A stretch of 64,000 nucleotides of DNA from Dorea formicigenerans (lineage in GTDB: Bacteria; Bacillota; Clostridia; Lachnospirales; Lachnospiraceae). The stretch spans positions 671,001-735,000 of the forward strand of contig NZ_CP102279.1 in assembly GCF_025150245.1 (NCBI RefSeq). The letters are read 5' to 3'. The translations under genes and the position numbers were made by a program. The notes beneath the pieces are model-generated. The model was not told the DNA's origin, did no database searches, and worked only from the letters and a program-made list of their open reading frames with translations. Positions 25,551-34,819 of the stretch are shown piece by piece (position 1 is the first letter of the stretch; each line of letters begins with the position of its first letter).

Positions 25551-26260
25551 GTTTTCTCATAAAAAAGATAATTAAATGCAGCAATTGCGCGTCCGACACC
25601 GATGACAGCAAGGACGGTTCCAAGTCCAATGCCGACCAGATGGTGAGCGAAGATCAAACCGACGCTGATGGTCACGCAGATGTTGAACAGATCGAAGCAG
25701 TTCTTTGTAAATCCAGTGCTTTTGTGAATGGTATCAGCAATTGCCTGTACGATACCGTCTCCCGGATTTGGAATGATACGCATGTTCAGTGACATGGCGG
25801 CACCGACGCCGGTCAGTATAATAGCAATGATCAGGAAAAATACACGTCCGGAAAATGTTCCGGCAAAGCTGCCTGCACAGTCTGTTTTCAGATCAGGAAT
25901 CCACGCACCGAACACATTTAAAAATCTTGTAAATACAAGACTTAATGGAATCTGTAAAAGATCCATAATAAGAACAAGCTTCAGATTCATTTCATTTGCA
26001 TGCTCCAAAGCAATATCTTCACGTTTCAGTTCTTTCCGGCACAGGATGGTATGAAGAAGTATTTCTACCAGAACAAAGATACAATAAAGTACCATCGTCA
26101 TATTTCCAAAGTTTAGATTCCAGATTGTGGATATGCTGTAAGATACGGAGATGATGGGAGAGACCCCAAGTCCCGTCTTCGTATTCAGAGAGATACCGAG
26201 GGCCAGTACCAGTAATCCTACTAAGTAAAAGCCCCCACGGTAAATGTAATTCTTTTGCAT
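25529..26260 (-). CDS. YczE/YyaS/YitT family membrane protein
   Basis: A 243-aa protein with five to six membrane segments. The N-terminal half (GGFYLVGLLVLALGISLNTKTGLGVSPIISVSYSIS) and the later IPNPGDGIVQAIA match the YczE-like integral membrane family. Its ATG overlaps the stop codon of the upstream purC by one base (TAATG), so translation is coupled. Function is unknown; the coupling to purine synthesis may simply be transcriptional. Confidence 0.85.
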   Translation of the reverse strand: MQKNYIYRGGFYLVGLLVLALGISLNTKTGLGVSPIISVSYSISTIWNLNFGNMTMVLYCIFVLVEILLHTILCRKELKREDIALEHANEMNLKLVLIMDLLQIPLSLVFTRFLNVFGAWIPDLKTDCAGSFAGTFSGRVFFLIIAIILTGVGAAMSLNMRIIPNPGDGIVQAIADTIHKSTGFTKNCFDLFNICVTISVGLIFAHHLVGIGLGTVLAVIGVGRAIAAFNYLFYEKTKTLAGL

Positions 26261-27123
26261 TAAGCTAATTTTTCTCCAGTTAACATCTCATAGCTCTGTA
26301 AGTATTTGTCGATTGTTTTCTCGACGATTTCATCCGGAAGGGTCCAGTCATTATCCGGATTTGCTTTCAGCCAGTCACGGGCGAACTGCTTGTCGAAGGA
26401 CGGCTGTCCATGCCCCGGCTCATAACCATCTGCTGGCCAGAAACGGGAGCTGTCTGGTGTGAGCATCTCGTCACCAAGTACCATGTTACCGTTCTCATCA
26501 AGACCGAATTCAAATTTTGTATCAGCAATGATGATACCGCGTGTCAGTGCGTAGTCCGCACATTTCTTATAAAGAGCGATGGTGTAATCGCGAAGCTTCT
26601 TGGCATACTCTTCACCTTTTCCAGGGAAGTATTTTTCAAGATGAGCAATGCTCTGCTCATAGGAAATATTCTCGTCGTGGTCACCAATCTCAGCTTTTGT
26701 AGATGGTGTGTAGATTGGTTCTGGAAGTTTGTCGGACTCTTTTAATCCTTCCGGAAGAGTGATTCCGCAGACTGTTCCATTTTCTTTATAGCTTGCCCAT
26801 CCGCTTCCTGTAATGTATCCGCGGACAATGCACTCGATTGGAAGCATTTCAAGCTTGCGGCACATCATACTGTTGCCATCGAACTCTGGTTTCTGGAAGA
26901 ACTCAGGCATATCTTTTACATTAGTAGAGATCATATGGTTCGGAATAATGTCTTTTGTCAGATTGAACCAGAACTTGGACATCTGAGTCAGAACAGTTCC
27001 TTTTTTTGTAACGACGTTATTAAGAATCACATCAAAACAGCTGATGCGGTCCGTAGCAACCATAATCAGGCTGTCACCGTTATCATAGATTTCACGTACT
27101 TTTCCTTCTTTGATTGGTTTCAT
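26260..27123 (-). CDS. purC: phosphoribosylaminoimidazole-succinocarboxamide synthase
   Basis: SAICAR synthase (287 aa), step eight of purine synthesis, joining aspartate to CAIR with ATP. Marks are the N-terminal KEGKVREIYDNGDSLIMVATDRISCFDVIL, the IECIVRGYITGSGWASY substrate loop, the KAEIGDHDENISYEQ segment, IIADTKFEFG and DEMLTPDSSRFWPADGYEPG. The length matches the longer Saicar synthetase subgroup. First gene of a two-gene unit with yczE. The 250-bp upstream region shows no purine riboswitch. Confidence 0.96.
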   Translation of the reverse strand: MKPIKEGKVREIYDNGDSLIMVATDRISCFDVILNNVVTKKGTVLTQMSKFWFNLTKDIIPNHMISTNVKDMPEFFQKPEFDGNSMMCRKLEMLPIECIVRGYITGSGWASYKENGTVCGITLPEGLKESDKLPEPIYTPSTKAEIGDHDENISYEQSIAHLEKYFPGKGEEYAKKLRDYTIALYKKCADYALTRGIIIADTKFEFGLDENGNMVLGDEMLTPDSSRFWPADGYEPGHGQPSFDKQFARDWLKANPDNDWTLPDEIVEKTIDKYLQSYEMLTGEKLA

Positions 27124-27379
27124 CTTAATACCTCACTATTATCAATAATTTTATTCGGGTTATCCTGGCGTGGTTTATATCGCCTACTTATAAGTTAAGC
27201 AGATTTTATTACAAAAAACAATAGCTAATTGCTTCAAAACATGAAAATTCATGCTGTTTTATAAGGATTATAAAACAATATTGTAAGCATTTATAAACGC
27301 AGCTTATCTAATGAGACATATTTCTCAACAATCGATAGTTGATATTCCGCTTGTTAGAAAAACAGCAGGTCAGAGCATG

Positions 27380-28807
27380 TCATCGGAGTGGGAACCAAAG
27401 TGTAACTTCAAAGACTCCGGATACATTTTCAGAGGCGAAGGCTGAACTTGTATTCTGAGAAATGTTATGTTTTCCCGGGCTGTCTGATGATGTTTTCTTT
27501 GTCAGAAGCATTTCGCCGTCCATCATCTGCATCATCCGCTGGACATTACGAAGTCCGATATTGCTGCTTCCGACATCAGAATGTTCTTGCTTGATTGCAT
27601 TGGAAACAGTCACAGTAAAGCGCTGTTTACGGACGGAACTGCGGACGATGACCGGAGTTCCTTTGTCTCCATATTTTAAAATATTAGAGAACAGATTGGT
27701 AAAAATGCGATTGATCATTGTTTTGTCGCTGAGCAGAATACCAGTCACTTCTGGAATTTTAACATTTGTCGTAAATCCGGCCAGACTAATGAAATCGCAA
27801 TTTTCCTGAATACATTGAAAAATATAATCAGTAGACAGCCAGGACATGTCAGGAGTTTCCTGCTCTTCGGAAACAAGGGCGTAGCTGAACATTTGATCCG
27901 TCAGTTCTTTAATATCGGAAGCTTTTTTCAGACACCGGTCCAGATAATCTGCCTGCTTTTCAGGAGTTCTTCCAAGCTTTAATACTTCCAGATATCCGGT
28001 CAGAATTGTAAGTGGCGTCCGTAAATCATGGGAGAGTGCTGTGATCAGATCCTGATTTGCTTTTCGGCTTTCTTGCTCACGGACAATATTTTCATTTAAA
28101 GAGATACGAAGATGATTCAACTCATTTGCCAAAATGCCAATTTCATCTTTACTATATTGCGGAACCGGGTGGGTCAGATCCCCTGTGGACATCAGCAAAA
28201 TTTCCTGCTCCAGAGCCAGTACTTCGCGCATCTTCCGGTTCATGAAGAACAGGACGATTCCAAGAAAGACCAGGACACTTAAAAGTAGCGAAAGAAACAT
28301 ATAAGGGTAAATGAAAAGGGCACGCTGGTAATTGACAACAACGACTTGAGCTTTTCCGTTTTGAAATTGGAGATACCCTTGACGAAAATCTTCCCCTTCC
28401 CCATCAGTTAACCTGTATCCAAGATCGAAAAAAGTCCGGAAACCGGAATGCTTTTCGTCCATAATTTTTGCATATTGTCCTGTAATATAAAGGCCATCCT
28501 CCTGTTCGTAAAGATAAATGCTTGTGTATTTATCTGCCAGATCTAGAAGGGGTTTTATTGCTTTTGCGGCAGCTTCATCGTCTGAGGATTCTGGAAGTGA
28601 TAAATTTTGTGCAGTTTCGTCCAATTTCGTCCAGAAATCTTCGTCATCAATCTGGGACTGTAAAATTTCAAAATTGCCTGTCCAGTTTACCAGAGTCCAT
28701 TTATTTAGCCAAAGCAGTTCGAATAATGTTGCAGAAATCGTCAGAGCCAGAAGCAAGATCAAAAGAAAACGGTTCTGTAATTTCATGGTACTGAATTTTT
28801 TTTTCAT
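27380..28807 (-). CDS. sensor histidine kinase
   Basis: A 475-aa membrane kinase: TM1 about residues 12-34, an extracellular sensor domain, TM2 about 163-188, HAMP about 189-243, and HisKA with phospho-acceptor His260 (ALSHDLRTPLTILTGYLE). The ATPase domain has an N-box (INRIFTNLFSNILKYG) but a reduced G1 box, reading SSNIGLRNVQRMM. Acts with the response regulator directly upstream. The adjacent CsbB/YfhO-like genes point to cell-envelope control, by location only. Confidence 0.93.
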   Translation of the reverse strand: MKKKFSTMKLQNRFLLILLLALTISATLFELLWLNKWTLVNWTGNFEILQSQIDDEDFWTKLDETAQNLSLPESSDDEAAAKAIKPLLDLADKYTSIYLYEQEDGLYITGQYAKIMDEKHSGFRTFFDLGYRLTDGEGEDFRQGYLQFQNGKAQVVVVNYQRALFIYPYMFLSLLLSVLVFLGIVLFFMNRKMREVLALEQEILLMSTGDLTHPVPQYSKDEIGILANELNHLRISLNENIVREQESRKANQDLITALSHDLRTPLTILTGYLEVLKLGRTPEKQADYLDRCLKKASDIKELTDQMFSYALVSEEQETPDMSWLSTDYIFQCIQENCDFISLAGFTTNVKIPEVTGILLSDKTMINRIFTNLFSNILKYGDKGTPVIVRSSVRKQRFTVTVSNAIKQEHSDVGSSNIGLRNVQRMMQMMDGEMLLTKKTSSDSPGKHNISQNTSSAFASENVSGVFEVTLWFPLR

Positions 28808-28839
28808 GCTGTTACCTCATTGTTACTGAATGAAAATTA

Positions 28840-29613
28840 TTAGTCGCAACGATACCCTTTTCCCCAGACTGTTTTAATTAGTTCAGGATTACCGGGATGA
28901 TCTTCCACTTTGGAGCGTAAGTTTCGAATATGTACGGTGACAGTATTATTTGCACCGTAGTAATAAGGCTCCTGCCAGACAGACTCAAAAAGACGTTGGG
29001 CAGAAAATGTCTGGTGGCGGTTCGCGACCAGCAGTTCCAACATGGAGTATTCCGTTTCTGTAAGATCTAAAAGCTGCCCATTTTTATGAACTTCCCGGAC
29101 AGTCTGGTTTATTTCCAGATCGTGAAAGAGCAGGATACGATGCCTGGAGTCAGAAGCATTCGATGTACTAGCTATTGGTTCAGCAGTCGGATTAACAGAA
29201 GCACTATTGATACTTTGATTGCCGCTTTCATTTTTCCCTTTGTATACCTGGTAACGCCGAATCAATGCTTTGCTCCGGCTGATCAGTTCGTTGTAGGAAA
29301 ATGGTTTTGCCAGATAATCATCACCACCGCTGGAAAAGCCAAGTGTCTTATCGCTTTCCTTTGTGCGGGCACTTAAAAACAGAATTGGCGCATTGCTCAG
29401 TTCCCGGATTTTCCGGCATGTCTGATAGCCATTTGGCCCCGGCATCATAATATCCAGAATAATCAGGTCGAAATCCTGCTGCTCAATGAGTGTAAGTGCC
29501 TGCGCCCCATTTTCTGCTTCAGATACTTCGAAACCTTCCCCACCAAGCAGCACATTTATAATTTCCCGGATTTCCGGGTTGTCATCTACGATTAAAATAC
29601 AAGTCTTATCCAT
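28840..29613 (-). CDS. OmpR-family response regulator
   Basis: A 257-aa regulator: receiver domain (residues 1-120, phospho-acceptor Asp54 in LIILDIMMPGPNGYQT, conserved Lys in YLAKPFSYNELISR) and a C-terminal winged helix (LTETEYSMLELLVANR ... NTVTVHIRNLRSKVEDHPGNPELIKTVWGKGYRCD). The linker of about 45 residues, rich in Ser and Asn, is unusually long. Located 32 bp before its kinase and divergent from the glycosyltransferase gene. Confidence 0.95.
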   Translation of the reverse strand: MDKTCILIVDDNPEIREIINVLLGGEGFEVSEAENGAQALTLIEQQDFDLIILDIMMPGPNGYQTCRKIRELSNAPILFLSARTKESDKTLGFSSGGDDYLAKPFSYNELISRSKALIRRYQVYKGKNESGNQSINSASVNPTAEPIASTSNASDSRHRILLFHDLEINQTVREVHKNGQLLDLTETEYSMLELLVANRHQTFSAQRLFESVWQEPYYYGANNTVTVHIRNLRSKVEDHPGNPELIKTVWGKGYRCD

Positions 29614-29803
29614 AGAAATAACTCCTTTCGATAGATCTATTATACAGGAGTTTAGAAAAAATAAAAAATCTTCTTAAGAAACTTTAAGATTTAATTAGGC
29701 ATTTTCTTAAGGGATGAGTGTTAAACTTTGGGCATACTGAATGATAAAGCAGAGATGACGAGTAGTGTCTTCTGCAGGGACTGAATTTATGGAGGTATGC
29801 AAA

Positions 29804-30850
29804 ATGGACAGAATCAGTATTGTGGTTCCGTGTTTTAACGAAGAGGAAGCGTTGCCGGTGTATTATCGGGAGATGAAGCGCGTCATGGGCGAGCTGTCAG
29901 AGGTTTCCTTTGAGATCCTTTTCGTGGACGATGGTTCCAGCGACAAGACTTTAGAAATATTGAAACAATTAAATGCAAAAGATGGAAGATGTGAATATTT
30001 ATCTTTCTCCAGAAACTTTGGAAAAGAAGCAGCTATATACGCGGGGCTTAAACATGCAAGTGGAGACTATGTGGCAACGATGGACGTAGATCTCCAGGAT
30101 CCACCTGGACTTCTTCCGGAAATGTATCGTATTTTGAAGGAAGAACCTTATGACAGTGTTGCGACAAGACGTGCCACCAGAACCGGAGAGCCAAAAATCC
30201 GCTCCTTCTTATCTGAGACATTTTATAAGTTTATTAACAGCATTTCCAAGACAGAAATTGTCAATGGTGCAAGAGATTATCGGCTGATGAAACGGATTAT
30301 GGTGGACGCCGTATTGGAAATGAGTGAATATAATCGTTTCTCGAAGGGAATTTTCGGCTGGGTCGGATTCCGTACAAAATGGCTGGAATTCCAAAACGTG
30401 GAGCGTTCGGCAGGAGAAACAAAATGGTCTCTTCGGAAACTATTTTCTTATTCGCTGGAAGGAATTACCGGATTTTCAGTAGCACCTTTGTCTCTGGCAT
30501 CTGTTATGGGAGTAGGGTTCTGCGCGTTGGCATTTATTATGATTGCAGTAATCATAGTACGGACATTAATTTGGGGCGATCCGGTTGCAGGCTGGCCGTC
30601 AATGGTATGTATTATCTTTTTGGTGAGCGGGGTTCAACTGTTCTGTCTTGGAATCGTGGGAGAGTATCTGGCTAAGACATATCTGGAGACGAAGCACCGT
30701 CCGATATTTATATTGAAAGAAAGTAAAGTTCAGATGGCAGGAAAAGTAGCAGGAGACAGCTTTGTGGGAAGCGGTGTGAATGCTGTAATGCGAGAAAAGA
30801 AATCCGGGGAGGAATCTCATGAAGACAAGACAGTCAAAGCGTCTGCATAA
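29804..30850 (+). CDS. glycosyltransferase family 2, CsbB/GtrB-like
   Basis: A 348-aa inner-membrane GT2 enzyme of the GtrB/CsbB/DPM1 type, which moves a sugar from a nucleotide donor to undecaprenyl phosphate. Visible are SIVVPCFNEEEALPVYY, the acidic DVDLQDPPGLLPEMY metal site, NGARDYRLMKR, and two C-terminal membrane segments (about residues 235-300). The ATG at 29804 follows GGAGG by eight bases. Its 3' end overlaps the YfhO-like gene by 32 bp. In B. subtilis CsbB and YfhO glycosylate lipoteichoic acid; the same pairing suggests that role here. Confidence 0.92.
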   Translation: MDRISIVVPCFNEEEALPVYYREMKRVMGELSEVSFEILFVDDGSSDKTLEILKQLNAKDGRCEYLSFSRNFGKEAAIYAGLKHASGDYVATMDVDLQDPPGLLPEMYRILKEEPYDSVATRRATRTGEPKIRSFLSETFYKFINSISKTEIVNGARDYRLMKRIMVDAVLEMSEYNRFSKGIFGWVGFRTKWLEFQNVERSAGETKWSLRKLFSYSLEGITGFSVAPLSLASVMGVGFCALAFIMIAVIIVRTLIWGDPVAGWPSMVCIIFLVSGVQLFCLGIVGEYLAKTYLETKHRPIFILKESKVQMAGKVAGDSFVGSGVNAVMREKKSGEESHEDKTVKASA

Positions 30851-33629
30851 TCAAAATGTTGGAACAACAAAGCCGGAACATCTGCATAATAATGAAGAAT
30901 CAACGATGTCAAAATATCTGTATTATGCAGGGTATGTAATACTTGCAGCACTGACATTATTTTTCTGTTGGATGTTTTGCCTCAGATGGGGAGTATTTGG
31001 AGCGAAGGTGGACTGGATCAGCCAGCACAGTGTTATTCCGGATTATTTCAGAAAACAGTTTTATGAGACAGGAAATCTATTCCCGGAATTCGCTATGAAC
31101 CTGGGCGGAGGACAGAACATATACAATTATTCATATTATGGACTTTACAGTCCGTTATTTTTGTTGTCCTACGCATTGCCTTTTGTGAAAATGTCTACGT
31201 ATGTTATTGTTATGGAAATGCTATGCTTGATGGCTTCGGTGCTTTTATTGTATCTGTGGCTGAATCGAAAAGGATTTGGCAGAGCTGTCAGCTTCGCTGT
31301 GGCTGTTATTTTTTTGCTGACGGGACCTATGATCTGCCAGTCCTACAGCCAGATTATGTTCGTTAATTACATGCCATTTTTAATCCTGGCTATGATGGGC
31401 GTGGACAGATACTTTGAAAAAAGGCGTTCAGGGCTTTTGGCAGTCAGTACATTTCTTATGATCATGACCAGCTTTTACTTCAGTATCGGAGGAATGCTGG
31501 CGTTGGTAATCTATGGAATTCATTGTTACGGACGAAAACTGGAAGGAAAAAATGAGCGTGCCACAGTAAAAGGGTTTCTGTGCGAGGGCGTGAGATTTCT
31601 TCTGCCTATGATTTTTGCAGTACTGGCAAGCGGAGTCCTTCTTGTGCCGACAGCCCTTGCATTGATTGGAAGAAGTTCCGGTGAATCTTCCGGAGGCAGC
31701 GCGAATGCAGAAAGCCTGTCGGTATTGCTTGGAAGTGGAAATGCAACAAAAATCCTGAAAGGACTTTTCTTTCCACAACTTAGATTGTCAGGAGTTTTTT
31801 ATTCACCGTATGGTCTGGGATTCGGAACGCTGATGCTGACGGTGCTTGTTGCGACTATGTTCAGGCGAAGATGGAGTGACAGAGTAATGTCGTGGATCAT
31901 TGCCATTGTCGCAGGCGTACCGGTTTTTGTATACATTTTAAATGGGGGACTTTATCTGAGGGACAAGGCACTGATCCCGTTAATTCCGCTTTTTTGCTAT
32001 ATGCTTGCCATGTATATAAAGAAGGTGAGCTGTGAAGAGTTTTCGTGGGGCGGCTGTATTCCATATGTTGTCACGATGGAACTTATCTATATAGGAAGAA
32101 ACCAGGAAGGAATGGGAAATCTGTGGCCATTTTTGATGACAGAATCTCAGATTATGTTTGGTTGTTATCTGGCAACAGGTGTGATAAAAGAAGTGTGGAG
32201 AAAACGAAGGAAGACAATCTGGAGAATTAGAGGAACAGTTTTAATTTTAGCAGGTTCTATGGTGGTATTTCTGGCAGTATTTGATAATCAGTATGCCAAG
32301 GAAAAACAGGAGATGCTGGATACAACATTTTATAAACAGGTAACAGATTCTAAAATTACAGATGCAATTCAGACAGCAACCGATGAGGCAAAAAAAGATG
32401 GAGGATTTTACCGGACAGTCCAGCTTGGCACTGACGATGAAAATGCAGCAAATTTAAATCGTGTGTGGAACACAGATCAGTACATTTCTTCCATCTATTC
32501 TTCTTCCTATAATAAGGCCTACCAGAATTTTAGAAAGGATACATTTGGGCTGGAACAGCCTTACCGGAATTTTCTGATGCAATCTGAGGAGTCAAATCCG
32601 ATTTATGCGAGATTCATGGGCGAAAAATACATTGTTACAAAGTCTAAGATGAAAGGTGTCAGGCTTCTTGGAAAGTCGGGGGAGTGGAAGATTTATGAAA
32701 ATGAAAGCGCAGCTTCGATCATCTATGGAACAAGCCAGGTTATGAGTGAGAAAAATTATGATAAGTTGGACTATCCATATAATCAGACAACGCTTCTTCA
32801 GAAGGCAGTTGTGCCGGAGAGTGCCACGAAGCAGACGGACAGTATAGAGGCGGTGGACAATTTGCACAACGCAGTACTGCGATTTGGGGAAAACTCATGC
32901 ATTTCCGAGGCAGACGGTGGATATCATATTTTTGCCAGGAAGGATACAAAAGTCAAAGCAGAGATTGTGAGCCAGATAGACATAAATTCAGTGAATACAG
33001 TGAATACAGAGAATGCCGGTGAAAACACAAACGTTGCGAATGAAACAAAAACAGATTCTGGTAACAGAGTTTTATTGCTTCGGTTCAAGGTCAAGAATCT
33101 GAAACCCTCAAAAGATCTGACAATCTGGGTGGATGGCAATCGTAATAAACTGAGCGCTAAGCAGCGGGTCTATTATAATGATAACACAACGTTTACTTAT
33201 GCAGTGGCACTTGAGGGTGATGAAAATCAGGTAGAGGTTACATTTAGCAAAGGAAAATATAATCTGTCTGATGTGGAAGCATATATAGCAACGTTGCCGG
33301 GAACAGAGCTTTATGAATCAGAGTTTTTACAAAATAGCACAAAGACAAAGGGAAACGTAATTGCCGGAAATCTGACAATGCAAAAGTCAGGATATCTGAT
33401 TACTTCGATTCCATACGATTCCGGATTCAAAATACAGGTTGATGGAAAAAATGTAAAAAGTGAGAAAGTAAATACAGCGTTCCTTGGCTGTAAGATGAAG
33501 GCAGGGGAGCATGACATTGTCATCACATACCATGCACCGGGGATGGCAGCAGGAAAAGTGATGTCCTTTGTCGGAATGATGGGATTTCTTATTTTATCTG
33601 TGTTAGAACATGTTGACACAAAAAAATGA
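30819..33629 (+). CDS. YfhO family membrane glycosyltransferase
   Basis: A 936-aa GT-C-type membrane protein of the YfhO family. About a dozen hydrophobic segments lie in residues 30-490, followed by a large extracytoplasmic region and one last membrane segment near the C-terminus (MSFVGMMGFLILSVLEH). Family marks include DWISQHSVIPDYFRKQFYETGNLFPEF and NLGGGQNIYNYSYYGLYSPLFLLSY in the first outer loop. It would transfer the undecaprenyl-linked sugar made by the upstream GT2 to a surface polymer. GGGGAGG precedes the ATG, inside the GT2 gene. Confidence 0.9.
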   Translation: MKTRQSKRLHNQNVGTTKPEHLHNNEESTMSKYLYYAGYVILAALTLFFCWMFCLRWGVFGAKVDWISQHSVIPDYFRKQFYETGNLFPEFAMNLGGGQNIYNYSYYGLYSPLFLLSYALPFVKMSTYVIVMEMLCLMASVLLLYLWLNRKGFGRAVSFAVAVIFLLTGPMICQSYSQIMFVNYMPFLILAMMGVDRYFEKRRSGLLAVSTFLMIMTSFYFSIGGMLALVIYGIHCYGRKLEGKNERATVKGFLCEGVRFLLPMIFAVLASGVLLVPTALALIGRSSGESSGGSANAESLSVLLGSGNATKILKGLFFPQLRLSGVFYSPYGLGFGTLMLTVLVATMFRRRWSDRVMSWIIAIVAGVPVFVYILNGGLYLRDKALIPLIPLFCYMLAMYIKKVSCEEFSWGGCIPYVVTMELIYIGRNQEGMGNLWPFLMTESQIMFGCYLATGVIKEVWRKRRKTIWRIRGTVLILAGSMVVFLAVFDNQYAKEKQEMLDTTFYKQVTDSKITDAIQTATDEAKKDGGFYRTVQLGTDDENAANLNRVWNTDQYISSIYSSSYNKAYQNFRKDTFGLEQPYRNFLMQSEESNPIYARFMGEKYIVTKSKMKGVRLLGKSGEWKIYENESAASIIYGTSQVMSEKNYDKLDYPYNQTTLLQKAVVPESATKQTDSIEAVDNLHNAVLRFGENSCISEADGGYHIFARKDTKVKAEIVSQIDINSVNTVNTENAGENTNVANETKTDSGNRVLLLRFKVKNLKPSKDLTIWVDGNRNKLSAKQRVYYNDNTTFTYAVALEGDENQVEVTFSKGKYNLSDVEAYIATLPGTELYESEFLQNSTKTKGNVIAGNLTMQKSGYLITSIPYDSGFKIQVDGKNVKSEKVNTAFLGCKMKAGEHDIVITYHAPGMAAGKVMSFVGMMGFLILSVLEHVDTKK

Positions 33630-33744
33630 AAGTGGTAAATTTAAAAGAGAAGTTAGCGAGTGCTAAATACGTCAGATGAGCCTGAAATCATTTGACCGAC
33701 ACCGCCAGTGAGGCTCGAATCATATAGGAAAGAGGGAATCTAAC
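33630..33744 (+). promoter_or_regulatory. hairpin-bearing leader of the 81-aa gene
   Basis: Contains TTAGC-GAGT-GCTAA (33655-33668 region) and a longer pairing GAGCCT / AGGCTC around 33680-33715. No promoter of good quality is seen; a regulatory role is only possible. Confidence 0.35.
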
Positions 33745-33990
33745 ATGGGAAGATATTATCGTTTATCTAAGAAAATCACAGATGATATGGCAACCGCAAT
33801 TTTGAACGAGATTAATGAACTGGAAAATGTTCAGACAGCAAGAATAACAGAAGATAATAAGTATCTGTTCGTGGACACGAAGGATCAGCAGTATCCAGAG
33901 GTTATGACACGTGCATTGAATATCTGCAGCCGTCTGGGTGGCAAATGCGAACTTTCATTTGCAGGTTTTGAAGGTGGATTCCAACCATAA
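33745..33990 (+). CDS. small alpha/beta protein of unknown function
   Basis: An 81-aa protein beginning MGRYYRLSKKITDDMATAIL. The predicted alternation of helices and strands resembles a ferredoxin-like (HMA-type) fold, but there is no CxxC; two Cys lie in NICSRLGGKCELSF. It is next to, and converges on, an MntR/DtxR-type metal regulator, which makes a metal-related role conceivable. A clear AAAGAGGG ribosome site is present. Function unknown. Confidence 0.65.
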   Translation: MGRYYRLSKKITDDMATAILNEINELENVQTARITEDNKYLFVDTKDQQYPEVMTRALNICSRLGGKCELSFAGFEGGFQP

Positions 33991-34007
33991 GGTGTAAGAA
34001 AAAATAT

Positions 34008-34068
34008 AAAAATCCGGATTTGCGTAATATCACATGGTTAGTGAGGACTGCGAAAAATCCGGATTTTT
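34008..34068. terminator. bidirectional terminator
   Basis: AAAAATCCGGATTT (34008-34021) pairs perfectly with AAATCCGGATTTTT (34055-34068). Each arm also contains the self-complementary AATCCGGATT. Shared by two convergent genes. Confidence 0.8.
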
Positions 34069-34124
34069 TGATTCTGTTGTTTTCTATTAACGGTTATTTC
34101 ATTCATGTAGCTTATACAGAACAA

Positions 34125-34499
34125 TTAGTTTTTCTCATTATCTGCGAGATACTTTTTTAAAGCGGAAAAACTCTCTGAGCTGATGACATGCTCAATCTTA
34201 CATGCATCTTCAGCGGCAGTTTCCGGATCCACCCCAATTGAAATCAGAAAACTTGTCAGGAATGTGTGACGTTCGTAAATTTTCCCGGCAATTGCCATAC
34301 CACTGTCTGTCAGGTTGATATAACCATTTTCATCAACAGTAATATAATTATTTAATCGAAGATTCTTCATTGCAACACTGACACTTGGCTTAGAAAAAGA
34401 AAGCTCATGTGCAATATCAATTGACCTGACATTTCCAAGTCTGTTTTTCAGAATCAGTATTGTTTCCAGATAATCTTCTGCAGATTCACGTATTACCAT
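34125..34499 (-). CDS. MntR/DtxR family metal-dependent regulator
   Basis: A 124-aa regulator of the DtxR/MntR family that responds to Mn2+ or Fe2+. The winged helix covers residues 1-65 (ESAEDYLETILILKNRLGNVRSIDIAHELSFSKPSVSVAMKNL) and the dimerisation/metal domain follows with ERHTFLTSFLISIGV and EDACKIEHVISSESF. No SH3-like third domain, as in MntR. The ATG at 34499 with GAGGTG is preferred to a GTG at 34508. Its targets are not evident in the window. Confidence 0.93.
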   Translation of the reverse strand: MVIRESAEDYLETILILKNRLGNVRSIDIAHELSFSKPSVSVAMKNLRLNNYITVDENGYINLTDSGMAIAGKIYERHTFLTSFLISIGVDPETAAEDACKIEHVISSESFSALKKYLADNEKN

Positions 34500-34819
34500 A
34501 ATAAACACCTCGCTTTGCGGTAAAATAATCCCCTGTCCATTGGAATTGTATTAGAAATTATATCATAAAATGGGAAGTTGTTCAATTTCTATTGGAGGAA
34601 TTGAACTGATAATAAATTTCAAAAAATTTCTCACTGGTCATGGCAGAGGGTATATAGTATAAGGTTAATGACAAAGAAGGACTTCTCTATTACAATATTA
34701 TCCATAAGAGTTGGTATGATTGTAAAAGAGAAGTCTTTTACTTATAAAAGTAGATTAAAACAGATTTGGTAAGAATTTTTAGGATTGAGCATGCAAGTAC
34801 AGGAAAGGGGAGATTTAAA
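34500..34819. other. 320-nt intergenic region with orphan hairpin
   Basis: Contains the promoter side of the MntR-like gene and, at 34680-34735, a long hairpin on the plus strand: GACTTCTCT pairs with AGAGAAGTC and, inside, TTACAAT pairs with ATTGTAA, followed by TTTTA. It looks like an intrinsic terminator without a gene in front of it; a TATAGTATAAGG sequence upstream could be a weak promoter for a short RNA. Confidence 0.4.

Noticed and set aside
27124-27379. Purine riboswitch before purC
   Set aside because: None of the conserved purine-aptamer loop sequences is present on the minus strand.
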